50,287 nucleotides of DNA from an uncultured bacterium (GTDB lineage Bacteria; Spirochaetota; UBA4802; JAGODF01): contig CAKZSV010000026.1 of NCBI GenBank assembly GCA_937921485.1, positions 1-50,287 on the forward strand, written 5' to 3'. The notes beneath the pieces were generated by a model that ran no database searches, was not told the origin of the DNA, and saw nothing but the letters and a program-made list of their open reading frames with translations. Shown here piece by piece: positions 8,527-17,641 of the stretch; within the stretch, counting starts at the first letter, position 1, and each line of letters starts with the position of its first letter. The translations under genes were made by a program, and so were the position numbers.

Positions 8527-9926
8527 AATCTTTCATGTTTAAAATAAATAAAATATATCGCCCTGTTGTAATTGCAGCGCTGGTGCTCTGTATTGGCGTT
8601 GCCGGAGCGCAGGAGAAAAACATCAAGGAAGAGAAAAAAGCATCTGCTGAATCATCCTCGATTGATGTCCGCGATAAAAGCGTGGAGGAACTTCTGCGTG
8701 AAAACGTGGCGCGCGAGCAGAGAAAATCCCGCTTTTCGGATGTCGCCACTCCCGAGGAGCTGATGCATTTTCTGGTGAAGAAGAAATGGTACCGCGAGCG
8801 CGCATTTGTTGAAACGGAAGATGCAATTGTCCGGAAAAAAGAAACCGGGCGCTCGGGTGATGCGGACCTCTCATCAATAAAGGAGAGCGCGCGCACAGAT
8901 ATCAACAATATCATCGTGTTTTTAGGGGAAATACCCGTAAGCGGGCAGAAGGGAGTGTTTGCGCCGGTATTTTTAGCCGACCGCAAAGGCGTGCTTGCCG
9001 GCTCAAGCGACTTTTCTTTCAGCTGGGCGGGTTTGAAGGCGACGATGAAACTCACCCAGAAAAACTTTCCCTGGCGCAAAACCACACTTGAAGAAACTCT
9101 GATTGGTTCGTTTCTGTATGCAAGCGGCACAAACTTAGGTTTCATCAGCAGCGAGTTCGGCGAGAACACGAAATTCTACACGAATTATGTTTCCGAAATC
9201 GTGACGCTGAAATATCATTTTCTCAGGAATCTCAATTTCGGCTTTTCTCTGGATTCCCGCCAGTATTTTTTTGTGAAAAAAAGCATACCCGATGATTTCA
9301 TCATGCCGCTCAACCATTTTAATGTTTTTCCCAGGCTGGATTTGAATGTATCGGCGCTCACCGAGAAGGGTATCGATCAAATTACCAGCGGCATTGGTAT
9401 TTTTTCCTGGATCGGCTATGGCGTGCGCAACCGCTGGGAGAAATGGGGAAGTCCCCCGGATTATGAAATCGGCGAGGATGCGAGAACTTTTACGATTTAT
9501 TCGCTCACGCTTCTTGCGGGCTACGCGAAGGACGACAATCACAATGTGGTGGTAAAGATACGCTACAAAGGCGGGAAGGACAATGATTTTCTCACGAGAC
9601 CGCGTTTCGGCGGCACTATCGATAATGCCCGGCTGGATGTTGTTCACGGGTTTACGGTTGACTCGTTCAGGGTGGATTCATTCGCGCTTGCGAATCTCAG
9701 CTATGGATTAAACGTTATGCGGAGATTGCGTATGACGCTCTATCTGGATGCGGCGCATGTGTTCGGGCCCGAGGTCGAAGATGTGGCGGGCTTCGGCCTT
9801 GGCTTTCGCGTGCTTGCGTGGGGAGGTCTGCCGATATGGTTTACCTACGGCATCGGTTCACGGGTGAGGCCAGAGTGGCGGCAGCCTGAGCAGGTGGTGA
9901 TGCTGATGACTGCCGCGGGCTGGTAA
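8523..9926 (+). CDS. Exported protein of unknown function, possibly outer-membrane
   Basis: A 467-residue protein with an N-terminal signal-like segment (about 5-28, ending VAGAQ), then a charged, helical region to about 140, then alternating hydrophobic and polar stretches to the end (for example FGFSLDSRQYFFVKKS and MRRLRMTLYLDAAHVFG) that could be beta strands of a barrel. The last residue is Trp. I do not recognise the family. GTG at 8523 overlaps the previous stop codon (GTGA), so the two genes are translationally coupled; an ATG at 8535 is an alternative start. The pairing suggests a role with the preceding membrane protein, but that is inference. Confidence 0.65.
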   Translation: MKSFMFKINKIYRPVVIAALVLCIGVAGAQEKNIKEEKKASAESSSIDVRDKSVEELLRENVAREQRKSRFSDVATPEELMHFLVKKKWYRERAFVETEDAIVRKKETGRSGDADLSSIKESARTDINNIIVFLGEIPVSGQKGVFAPVFLADRKGVLAGSSDFSFSWAGLKATMKLTQKNFPWRKTTLEETLIGSFLYASGTNLGFISSEFGENTKFYTNYVSEIVTLKYHFLRNLNFGFSLDSRQYFFVKKSIPDDFIMPLNHFNVFPRLDLNVSALTEKGIDQITSGIGIFSWIGYGVRNRWEKWGSPPDYEIGEDARTFTIYSLTLLAGYAKDDNHNVVVKIRYKGGKDNDFLTRPRFGGTIDNARLDVVHGFTVDSFRVDSFALANLSYGLNVMRRLRMTLYLDAAHVFGPEVEDVAGFGLGFRVLAWGGLPIWFTYGIGSRVRPEWRQPEQVVMLMTAAGW

Positions 9927-9997
9927 AAAAGGCTTGACGATTTGAAGAAGAGTGCGCAGTCATAAAATGTGAAAATTTACTGGTGACAGGTGGAAAG

Positions 9998-10462
9998 ATG
10001 AAAGTGTACGAAGGGAAACTGGATGCGACCGGCCTTAAGTTCGCCATTGTGCTTTCAAGGTTCAATGAATTTATCACAAGCAAACTCTTAAGCGGGGCAA
10101 TTGATTGCCTGAAGCGGAACAATGCGAGCGAGGAGGATATTGCAATCGCGTGGGTTCCGGGTTCGTTCGAAATTCCGGCGGTTGCAAAAAAGCTTGTCGA
10201 TGCGAAGAAATTCGATGCGGTTATTTGCCTTGGCGCGGTGATCAGAGGCGCTACGCCCCACTTTGATTATGTAGCCGCAGAGGTGTCGAAAGGTGTTGCG
10301 CAGGTGGGGCTGGCATCTCCAATTCCGGTGGTGTACGGAGTCCTCACGACCGATACGATTGAGCAGGCGGTTGAGAGAGCGGGAACCAAATCGGGCAACA
10401 AGGGGTTCGATGCGGCGCTTTCCGCCATTGAAATGGCCAATCTTTTCAGACAGTTATCCTGA
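9998..10462 (+). CDS. ribH: 6,7-dimethyl-8-ribityllumazine synthase
   Basis: About 154 residues. It makes 6,7-dimethyl-8-ribityllumazine from 5-amino-6-ribitylamino-uracil and dihydroxybutanone phosphate, the penultimate step of riboflavin synthesis, as a cytosolic oligomer. Family motifs are present: [13 protein letters not shown] near the start, [25 protein letters not shown] (with the catalytic His after ATP), and [15 protein letters not shown] with the GNKG loop near the end. ATG at 9998 is chosen over GTG at 9983 because AGGTGG lies just before it and the length fits the family. Its stop overlaps the nusB start (TGATG), the common ribH-nusB pairing. Confidence 0.96.
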   Translation: MKVYEGKLDATGLKFAIVLSRFNEFITSKLLSGAIDCLKRNNASEEDIAIAWVPGSFEIPAVAKKLVDAKKFDAVICLGAVIRGATPHFDYVAAEVSKGVAQVGLASPIPVVYGVLTTDTIEQAVERAGTKSGNKGFDAALSAIEMANLFRQLS

Positions 10463-10878
10463 TGGGACACAGAAGAAAGGCGCGCGAGTACGCGCTTCAG
10501 GCGCTGTATATGCACGAGACGGTTCAAAAAAGCGCGGAGGAACTGATTAAGCTCGCGTGGGTGGAGAACCCCGTCAATGAAGAGATCAAAAATTTTGCGG
10601 TATCGCTCATCACTACGACAATTGCGCATATTGATGACATCGATGAACTCATCAGGAAGCATTCGAAAAACTGGAGTTTCGAGCGGCTTACCGTGGTGGA
10701 TAAATCGATACTTCGAATCAGCATCTGTGAATTGCTGTACTATCCGGATATTCCGCCCGTGGTCACCATCAACGAAGGCATCGAGCTTGGCAAAATCTAC
10801 GGCGGAGAAAGCTCGGGTCAGTTCATCAACGGAATCTTAGATGCGGTCCGTCGCGATGAAATCAAAAGGGAGGTATAG
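10462..10878 (+). CDS. nusB: Transcription antitermination factor NusB
   Basis: A 138-residue all-helical RNA-binding protein that with NusE (ribosomal protein S10) binds boxA RNA and supports antitermination of rRNA operons. It begins [16 protein letters not shown], the typical NusB N-terminus, and has [53 protein letters not shown], written here as a location (residues about 74-126) that carries the family's most conserved residues. It overlaps ribH by one base and is followed 6 bases later by the TPR gene, so the three are probably one transcript. Confidence 0.96.
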   Translation: MGHRRKAREYALQALYMHETVQKSAEELIKLAWVENPVNEEIKNFAVSLITTTIAHIDDIDELIRKHSKNWSFERLTVVDKSILRISICELLYYPDIPPVVTINEGIELGKIYGGESSGQFINGILDAVRRDEIKREV

Positions 10879-10884
10879 CTCGCG

Positions 10885-12936
10885 GTGAATCCCTTTAAGA
10901 AAAACAGAATAACTCTCGCAGAGGAGGAAAAAGAACGTCCTTCCACCGCGGAAGAAACCCCGCGCAAAGTGCGTATCAGCTCCATTGAATCTGAGGAGCC
11001 CACGGGTAGAAGTTTTTTTTCAAAGCGCAGCACTATCATTCTCTCAGCGGCATTCGTTGCGGTGGCGATTGCGGGAATATTTCTCATTACGAAGCTGTAT
11101 CATCGGCCGGGAAGCTTCCTCAGCGGCGAGGCGGATCAAAGCCTTCATGACAGCGAAAAAAGGCTCATCCCTGAAACGCTTTCCGAGAACATCCATTTGC
11201 GGCGAGGGAAGGAGAGCTATTTTAAGGGCTATTTCAACGATGCGATTGCTGAATTCAAGGAAGTGGTTGAATCCGCATCCCCGGATAATGATAAAGCGGT
11301 TGCGCTTACCTTCATCGGCATCATCAACGACGAGCAGGGAAAAACTGATGAAGCAATCGAATATTATCGTCGCGCGCTTCGCTTCAACGGCTCCGATCCG
11401 CTCATCTACCGCAACATGGCTCTGGCCTACCGTCACAAGAAGGATTATCCGGCAGCAAAGGATGCCATCGAGCGCGCGATTAGCCTTGATCCAGACAGCA
11501 CCGGCAATAAAGTCCTCTACGGCAACATTCTCTTCGAGCAGAGAAATTACGACGGCGCGAAAAAAATGTACCAGGATGCGCTTGCGCGCGATCCGGAGAA
11601 TGCTTCGGCGCTGTACAATCTTGGCATCGTGCTTCTTCGTAGCGGCGATAAAGTTTCCGGAATGGAATATCTTAAAAAAGCAGGGGAGGCAGACAAGCTG
11701 GGGAAAGTCGCGCACATGTCGTATTCGAAGCTTGGTTCGCTCTATTCAACCATGCAGGATCTGGACAGCGCGGAGAAATATCTTCGGCTGGCAATATCGG
11801 TCAATCCAGCCGATCCGATTGACCGCTACAACATGGGGCTTGTGTATCTGAAAAAGAACGATAAAGAGCGCGCGCTTGCCGAATTTCTCAAATCCCAGGA
11901 ACTGGCGAAAAACGATGCCCGCGTGCTTGAGGGGCTGGGTGAGGCCTACTTTACGCTCAAGGAATACGACAAAAGCCTCGAAGTGTACAGCAAGCTTTCC
12001 GATGCGCTCAACCGTGACGCGCGCATCCTTTCCCGCATCGCGGAGATATATTATGAAAAAGGAGATCTTGGCAACGCCTACGATTATTATAAAAAAATCA
12101 CCGTGATGGAGCCGGCATCGGAAAACGCCCGCATCGCATATATCAATATGGGCAATATCATGGATGATGCACAGCGCTACGAGGAGGCGATCGAAAGCTA
12201 TAAGAAAGCGTTGCTTATATCACCCAGGGATGACGCGGCATTGTATAATTTAGGGATAGCATACAAACATGCCGGTAGGATTGAACTTGCGATTGAAGTC
12301 TGGAAAAAAGCCGCGGAGCTCAACCCCGACAATCCGCGGCCGCATCTGGCCATCGCCGATTTTTATTACGAAAAAAAATACATGGACATGGCGATGGATG
12401 AATATCAGAAAATTCTCCGCCGATGGCCGAATATCCAGGATGCGCATTTTAACCTCGGCGCGGTGTATTATCATACCAATCAGATCGACTACGCAATCGG
12501 GGAATACAAAAAAGTACTGGAAATAAATGACCGCAATGATCTTGCGCGTAAAGCCCTGGTGAATCTTGCAATTCTCACATCGAAAAAATCGCCCGATGAA
12601 AAAGGCATGGAAGAGGCGATGAATTATGCGCAGAAGGCGCTGCTTCTGAAAGCAAACGATGCGGAGGCGCTTTTTTCGCTCGGCGTGGTGTACTACCGGC
12701 GCGAGATGACCGAAAAGGCGATTGACGCGATGTATCAGGTGGTGCGCGCATCCAGGGACGGGAAGCGAATCGCCGAAGCGTATAATTACATCGGCATGGG
12801 CTATTATAAAAAAGGGAATTACCGCAAGGCGTTGCAGGCGTTCAATCGCGGCGTGGAAGAAGATCCGTCGAATGAGGAGCTTCGCATCAACCGCCAGACC
12901 GCCGCCGACGCATACGAACGCCACCTGGGTGAATGA
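10885..12936 (+). CDS. Membrane-anchored TPR repeat protein
   Basis: A 683-residue protein. A charged N-terminus (about 1-50) is followed by one membrane segment (about 51-73, ILSAAFVAVAIAGIFLITKL), and from about 100 to the end there are roughly 14 tetratricopeptide repeats (signatures such as AIEYYRRALRFNGSDPLIYRNMALAYR and repeats ending P). TPR arrays serve as scaffolds for protein complexes; the partner is unknown. The start is GTG at 10885 behind GGGAGGT at 10868-10874. The stop overlaps the dgt start (ATGA), which argues for coupling. Confidence 0.85.
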   Translation: MNPFKKNRITLAEEEKERPSTAEETPRKVRISSIESEEPTGRSFFSKRSTIILSAAFVAVAIAGIFLITKLYHRPGSFLSGEADQSLHDSEKRLIPETLSENIHLRRGKESYFKGYFNDAIAEFKEVVESASPDNDKAVALTFIGIINDEQGKTDEAIEYYRRALRFNGSDPLIYRNMALAYRHKKDYPAAKDAIERAISLDPDSTGNKVLYGNILFEQRNYDGAKKMYQDALARDPENASALYNLGIVLLRSGDKVSGMEYLKKAGEADKLGKVAHMSYSKLGSLYSTMQDLDSAEKYLRLAISVNPADPIDRYNMGLVYLKKNDKERALAEFLKSQELAKNDARVLEGLGEAYFTLKEYDKSLEVYSKLSDALNRDARILSRIAEIYYEKGDLGNAYDYYKKITVMEPASENARIAYINMGNIMDDAQRYEEAIESYKKALLISPRDDAALYNLGIAYKHAGRIELAIEVWKKAAELNPDNPRPHLAIADFYYEKKYMDMAMDEYQKILRRWPNIQDAHFNLGAVYYHTNQIDYAIGEYKKVLEINDRNDLARKALVNLAILTSKKSPDEKGMEEAMNYAQKALLLKANDAEALFSLGVVYYRREMTEKAIDAMYQVVRASRDGKRIAEAYNYIGMGYYKKGNYRKALQAFNRGVEEDPSNEELRINRQTAADAYERHLGE

Positions 12937-14105
12937 TGGTGCGCAGGAAAAAAATCGATCGGGAGTATCTCCACGACAACGAGGATCGCCTTCTCTCGCC
13001 GCTTGCCAGCCGTTCCAAGTACACGCGCGGTCGGCAGTATCCTGAACCGCCGCATCCATACCGTGCGGAATTTCAGCGCGACCGCGAGCGCATCATCCAT
13101 TGCAGGGCGTTTCGCCGACTCGAGTACAAAACGCAGGTATTTGTAAATCACGAAGGGGATCATTACCGCACAAGGCTCACGCACACCATTGAGGTGGCGC
13201 AGATCGCGCGTTCCATTGCACGCGCTCTTCGGCTGAACGAAGACCTGGCCGAAAGCATCGCGCTTGCGCATGATCTGGGGCATACGCCGTTTGGACATAC
13301 CGGCGAACATGTGCTGAATGATCTTTTAAAAGATGCAGGCGGATTTGAGCATAACAGACAAAGCCTGAGAGTGGTGGAAAAACTCGAAGAGCGCTATCAG
13401 GAATTTCCGGGTCTCAATCTCACCTGGGAGACGCGCGAGGGCATCATCAAACACTCGACAAGCTACGATCACCCGGAGGTATCCGAGTTCGCACCCGAAG
13501 AGATGCCGGGGCTGGAGGCGCAGATTATCGATTATGCCGATGAGATTGCATATAATAACCACGATCTTGACGACGGGCTTTCTTCAGGGATGTTAGATCT
13601 TTCCGAAGTTGCCGGGCTTTCGGTATGGGAAGAAGCGATGCGAAGAGCGGACATCTCGAATTTTTCTCATTCCGAAAAAAAACTTGCCGTCAGCAAGATA
13701 ATACGGACCATCATCAACATGCTTGTGACCGACCTCATTCAGACGACCGAGGACGGCATTGAGAAAATGGGCCTTGCCGTGTATGATGACGTGCGCACAT
13801 GCGACCGGCGCGTGGTGGGCTTCAGCGAAAAGATCGGCGCCATGAATGATGAACTCAAGATGTTCTTGCGGAAAAATCTCTATCGCCATTACCGGGTGGT
13901 GCGGATGGGGATTAAAGCGGAAAAGGTGCTCAGAGAACTTTTTGAAATTTATTGCGACTATCCTGAGGCTTTGCCTGCTGATTATCAGAAAAGACTCGGA
14001 AGCGAAAACGCGCAACGCATCATCGCCGATTATCTGGCGGGCATGACCGACCGCTATGCGATGGAAGAACATCAGCGGCTGACCGATCCGATGATGCGTG
14101 CGTGA
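12933..14105 (+). CDS. dgt: Deoxyguanosinetriphosphate triphosphohydrolase-like protein (HD domain)
   Basis: A 390-residue HD-domain phosphohydrolase that removes triphosphate from dGTP or related dNTPs, adjusting nucleotide pools. Metal-binding residues are visible: His84 in RLTHTIEVAQIAR, His113-Asp114 in LAHDLGHTPFGHTGE, and an Asp in IDYADEIAYNNHDLDDG. The N-terminal FRRLEYKTQVF motif is typical of the deoxyguanosinetriphosphate triphosphohydrolase-like class (about 380-400 residues, shorter than E. coli Dgt). It overlaps the upstream TPR gene by four bases and precedes the DUF1285-like gene by 15 bases. Whether it prefers dGTP cannot be read from the sequence. Confidence 0.92.
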   Translation: MMVRRKKIDREYLHDNEDRLLSPLASRSKYTRGRQYPEPPHPYRAEFQRDRERIIHCRAFRRLEYKTQVFVNHEGDHYRTRLTHTIEVAQIARSIARALRLNEDLAESIALAHDLGHTPFGHTGEHVLNDLLKDAGGFEHNRQSLRVVEKLEERYQEFPGLNLTWETREGIIKHSTSYDHPEVSEFAPEEMPGLEAQIIDYADEIAYNNHDLDDGLSSGMLDLSEVAGLSVWEEAMRRADISNFSHSEKKLAVSKIIRTIINMLVTDLIQTTEDGIEKMGLAVYDDVRTCDRRVVGFSEKIGAMNDELKMFLRKNLYRHYRVVRMGIKAEKVLRELFEIYCDYPEALPADYQKRLGSENAQRIIADYLAGMTDRYAMEEHQRLTDPMMRA

Positions 14106-14120
14106 AACGTTCATAATCGG

Positions 14121-14636
14121 ATGCAAACCATGGATGCTGAATATCCGGAAATACCCGAAGAAATAAAAAAACTCATCGAATCCGGCGAAAAAATCGATGA
14201 GATCAGGCTCGATGCCGGGGGCAATTGGACTCATAACGGCGTGCCTTTCACCAACGACAGAATCATTGATTTTTTCAATAAATCAATCGACATTACCCGT
14301 GACGGCCAGTATGTGATCCACTATGGGAATTTCGTGTATCCGATTGTAGTGGAAGATGTGCCGTGCTTCATCACGGGAGTGCGTTTTGAGGGCTTCGGAT
14401 CTTTTGAAACCGTATACATCACCATTCGTTCACGTGGAGAGGAAGAGCTCGATCCCGAGACGCTCTGCGTGGGTGCTCAGAACGCGCTGTACTGCCGGGT
14501 ACACGGAGGAAAGTTCCCTGCGAAATTTCTGCACTCGCCTTCGTTTGAAATTCTGGACCGCCTTGAAGAAAGCGACGATGTCTTCTATCTGAATATTGCG
14601 GGGAAAAGGATTGTCCTCAAAGAAAAGATTGATTGA
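14121..14636 (+). CDS. DUF1285-like conserved protein
   Basis: A 171-residue cytosolic protein resembling DUF1285, a family without a settled function. The family-like pattern is IRLDAGGNWTHNGVPFTNDRIIDFF (about 27-52), then GQYVIHYGNFVYPIVVEDVPCF (about 60-82), where family members have a strand-rich core ending VEDxPF. No signal peptide is seen. It is the last gene of the plus-strand run from ribH. Starts at 14121 and 14130 are both possible; no strong ribosome site is seen. Confidence 0.75.
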   Translation: MQTMDAEYPEIPEEIKKLIESGEKIDEIRLDAGGNWTHNGVPFTNDRIIDFFNKSIDITRDGQYVIHYGNFVYPIVVEDVPCFITGVRFEGFGSFETVYITIRSRGEEELDPETLCVGAQNALYCRVHGGKFPAKFLHSPSFEILDRLEESDDVFYLNIAGKRIVLKEKID

Positions 14637-14657
14637 AAATTCCCTGTCCGCATCATC

Positions 14658-14903
14658 TCATCCGTCCGAAATGAGTTCTCCTTTGTCATGTTCCTCACCG
14701 CGTGCAATGGTAATGCCGCTGTAGCCGTAAAAAAGAGAAATGATGGGCGTGATGATGTTCAAAAATGCATAGGGAAGATACGAAAGCGTGGGTACGCCCA
14801 GGGAGGAAGCCATGAATGAACCGCAGGTGTTCCAGGGAATTAGCGAAAGAAGAAGTCCGGGCGATTGCTTCGCTTCATAATTGTTGTGTGATATTGTCTT
14901 CAT
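14658..14903 (-). pseudogene. Remnant of a Na+/H+ antiporter NhaC gene (C-terminus only)
   Basis: The frame reads GLLLSLIPWNTCGSFM, then ASSLGVPTLSYLPYAFLNIITPIISLFYGYSG in the middle and end. This is the characteristic last membrane segment of NhaC-type sodium/proton antiporters (PWNTCG, LGV.TL.YLP(Y/F)AF.N...P.IS..YG). Only about 60 codons match. Reading the frame further upstream gives unrelated residues (GTHQGNGMKTISHNN), and priA begins its 3' end 67 bases away, so the first nine-tenths of the gene are gone. Likely a deletion relic between dgt and priA. Confidence 0.75.
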
Positions 14904-14970
14904 TCCATTGCCTTGATGTGTGCCAATACTTCCACGGCGATGCTGCGTTTCAACGAGTTTTTGCGCCTAT

Positions 14971-16956
14971 TCACATGAGTTCATGCGGATCGATGTCGAT
15001 TTCAACATAGACGTCATTGCCTTCTACTGTGTCGCTGCACGTGCGTATTATCTCTCGTGCGTGTTCCATCTCAGCAGTTTTAAGGATGAGATGCCACCTG
15101 AAATTGTTCGCAATTTTGGAAAGCGGTGCGGGAGACGGCCCGAGCACCTCAATTGAATATCCTTTTTTGCGGATTTCTTCGCGTATGGTTTCTGCAATAT
15201 GTTTTATCGTATTTGCCACTTTCGATTCATCTTTACCGCGCGCAAGCATGCGCGCGATTCGAGTGAAAGGGGGATATCTGAGTTGTCGTCGTATTTCAAT
15301 TTCATGGCGGTAGAATCCGAAATAATCGTGCCGGGTGAGAAAGTGGAAGAAGGGGTGTTCAACATTCAGCGTTTGCACAATCACTCTGCCCGGTTTTTCC
15401 CGTCGGCCGCTTCGACCGGAAACCTGAGTGAGAAGGGAGAAAATCCGCTCAGTGGCGCGGAAATCTGGAATATTAATGCCAATATCGGCTAACAGCACTC
15501 CGACAAGCGATACATCTGGAAAATCGTACCCCTTTGCGACCATCTGCGTGCCCAACAGCACATCGATGGAGCCATCGCGCATTTTTTCAAGAAGTTCATA
15601 GGAGGTGCCCTTTTTTTTGCCGCTGTCCTGATCGAGCCTGAAAACCCTGATGCCCGGCAGGACTTGCGGAAGAATTTCTTCCATCCGCTGTGTCCCGCTT
15701 CCGATTTTTCGAAGTGCCTCTTCGCCGCATTCTGAGCAATTCTCGCTAAAAGCTCGTGAAAAGCCGCAATAGTGGCAGATGAGATTCTTTCGGTGATGCA
15801 GGGTAAGGCTGATATTGCAGTTAGGGCATATTTCGATGTGACGGCAGTTATCGCACATGACGAAAGGTGAAAATCCGCGGCGATTGAGCAGCAGAATTGA
15901 CTGTTCGCCCCGCTTCTGTGTTTCTTTGAGTCCTATCATAAGCTCGGTTGAAAGCAGGCGTTCCCTGGATTGTGAACTTTGAAGGCCAATGATTTCTATT
16001 GACGGGAGCGCGGCTTTCCCGTATCTCTTTTCAAGTTTATGAAGAATGAAGATGTTCTTCTCCGCCGCAAAAAGGCTTTCGATTGATGGTGTAGCTGAGC
16101 CGAATACGGCGAGCGAATGTTCCATCCTCGAGCGGATGAGTGCTGCGCGCCGGGCGCTGTAGCGGGGGGAACTGTGTTCCTTGTAGGAAGCATCGTGCTC
16201 TTCATCGATTACAATCATGCCAAGGCGAGGGCATTGCATGAAGATCGCCGATCGTGTACCTACCGCAATGGAGGCATGGCCACGGTAGAAACGAAGCCAG
16301 CTGTACAGGCGCTGCTGTGGAGTAAGCCCGCTGTGGTAAATCACCATTTTTTCGCCGAATAAGTCGAAGAGGCGTTCGTAGATCTGGGATGAAAGCGAAA
16401 TTTCAGGAACGCAGTAGATGACAGAAAATCCTTCCGCAATGAGTTTTCGCGCAAGTGAAACATAGATTTCTGTTTTCCCGCTGCCGGTGACGCCGTAGAC
16501 GAGATGGAGAAAAGATCCATTCCCCCGATGTTCGAGAATCGACTGGAAAATTTGCCGTTGTTCGTTTGTGAGGATTATGTCTTTGAGCGAAGGTTTTCCA
16601 AAGGGATTGGTATGTCTTCCCGATGGTTTTTTTGCCGAGGGAAGCGCCATTCCGAGGGCTTCGCCAAATGAGCAGAGATACTCTTGCGATAGTGTACGCG
16701 CAAGAGTAACAAGGCGCGTATCGAAGATTGGGTCTTCATCGATCAAAGCGCTGATGTTTTTTATTTTTGCTTTATCAAGGCCATCCGGTGGCGCATCGGT
16801 GAGGTTAATCACACATCCCATCATGTTTCTGCCGTTGAAATTGACCTCGACGCGGGAAAATTTTTTTATCGGCATGTCATCAGGCACGCGATAGGTAAAG
16901 AAGCGATCAAGCGGAAGATTAAGCGACACTTCGGCGTAGTTGCATAAGGGAGGCAT
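14971..16956 (-). CDS. priA: Primosomal replication-restart helicase PriA
   Basis: A 661-residue ATP-dependent helicase that reloads the replisome at collapsed forks. An N-terminal 3' DNA-end-binding region (NLPLDRFFTYRVPD) precedes a DEAD-like helicase core with Walker A GVTGSGKTE and Walker B VIDEEHDAS. The zinc module inserted in the second core lobe has the expected cysteine pairs in CDNCRHIEICPNCN and HYCGFSR...CSECG. The helicase motif QVSGRSGRREKPG follows. It is shorter than E. coli PriA (732) but otherwise complete. Its ATG overlaps the stop of the upstream glycosylase-like gene (TGATG). Confidence 0.95.
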   Translation of the reverse strand: MPPLCNYAEVSLNLPLDRFFTYRVPDDMPIKKFSRVEVNFNGRNMMGCVINLTDAPPDGLDKAKIKNISALIDEDPIFDTRLVTLARTLSQEYLCSFGEALGMALPSAKKPSGRHTNPFGKPSLKDIILTNEQRQIFQSILEHRGNGSFLHLVYGVTGSGKTEIYVSLARKLIAEGFSVIYCVPEISLSSQIYERLFDLFGEKMVIYHSGLTPQQRLYSWLRFYRGHASIAVGTRSAIFMQCPRLGMIVIDEEHDASYKEHSSPRYSARRAALIRSRMEHSLAVFGSATPSIESLFAAEKNIFILHKLEKRYGKAALPSIEIIGLQSSQSRERLLSTELMIGLKETQKRGEQSILLLNRRGFSPFVMCDNCRHIEICPNCNISLTLHHRKNLICHYCGFSRAFSENCSECGEEALRKIGSGTQRMEEILPQVLPGIRVFRLDQDSGKKKGTSYELLEKMRDGSIDVLLGTQMVAKGYDFPDVSLVGVLLADIGINIPDFRATERIFSLLTQVSGRSGRREKPGRVIVQTLNVEHPFFHFLTRHDYFGFYRHEIEIRRQLRYPPFTRIARMLARGKDESKVANTIKHIAETIREEIRKKGYSIEVLGPSPAPLSKIANNFRWHLILKTAEMEHAREIIRTCSDTVEGNDVYVEIDIDPHELM

Positions 16957-17612
16957 CAGCGTTTGTCCTTGAGCATGTCGATGCGTTTTTTCGCTTCTTT
17001 TAGAGTGTTCCAGGCGCCTTTTTTCAGTTCGGGATTTTTAAGCATTGTCACGGGATGTTCTGTGTTGAACCATTTCACCTCGCTTGAGGCATTGATGAGA
17101 TCTTTCAAAGGAATGATCTGTCCCATGACGATCACAGTATGTGGTTGGATTAAGTTAAATTCATCACGAAGAAAGGCCGCGCAATTTTTATACATGGCGC
17201 TTGGGCGCACTGCGACATCCTGATCGCATTTGATGATATTGGTGATGTAGCACTGTTCAGCTTCGAGATCGATTGCGCCGAGCATTTTCTTCATCAGCTC
17301 GACTGCTTCGGTTTTAAGCATTCTTTTCTCTTCCGGCGAAATGAGGCGCGGAGCGTTGAGAATCACCATCACACCGCTTTTTCCCGTGCCGTACCCGTTT
17401 TTCTTGCTGAGGCCCGTCCCGCAGAGATCGCATGCGGCAATTTTTTCGGAAAGATGTAATGGAGCTGGCCGGGGTGTGCTTTCGGCAAATTGCGATTCTG
17501 CCAGCCATGCGAGAAGCGCATCACGCTCTTTCTGATTTCTAAAGCGGACTATTTTTCCCGCATATGCGGCATGTTTGATATAGCGTGCAATGTCGTCGCG
17601 AATTTCATTCAT
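16956..17612 (-). CDS. Divergent uracil-DNA-glycosylase-superfamily protein
   Basis: A 218-residue protein matching the family-4 uracil-DNA glycosylase layout. It has Cys61 and Cys64 (CDLC), then YITNIIKC (Cys129) and Cys144 in the right places for a 4Fe-4S cluster, and a late HP motif (NTEHPVTML). The catalytic GE(A/G)PG..ED..G.PF motif is not seen; in its place is ILNAPRLISPEEKRML. It may act on another lesion or have lost activity. An N-terminal 50-residue helical extension is present. It is coupled to priA by a one-base overlap, so a DNA-repair or replication-linked role is plausible. Function is not proven. Confidence 0.7.
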   Translation of the reverse strand: MNEIRDDIARYIKHAAYAGKIVRFRNQKERDALLAWLAESQFAESTPRPAPLHLSEKIAACDLCGTGLSKKNGYGTGKSGVMVILNAPRLISPEEKRMLKTEAVELMKKMLGAIDLEAEQCYITNIIKCDQDVAVRPSAMYKNCAAFLRDEFNLIQPHTVIVMGQIIPLKDLINASSEVKWFNTEHPVTMLKNPELKKGAWNTLKEAKKRIDMLKDKR

Positions 17613-17641
17613 AGCAATTGATGCTTCAAACGCGCGATATG

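Noticed and set aside
9934..9966. TTGACG near 9934 as a ribH promoter
   Set aside because: No -10 box occurs at a 16-18 base spacing.
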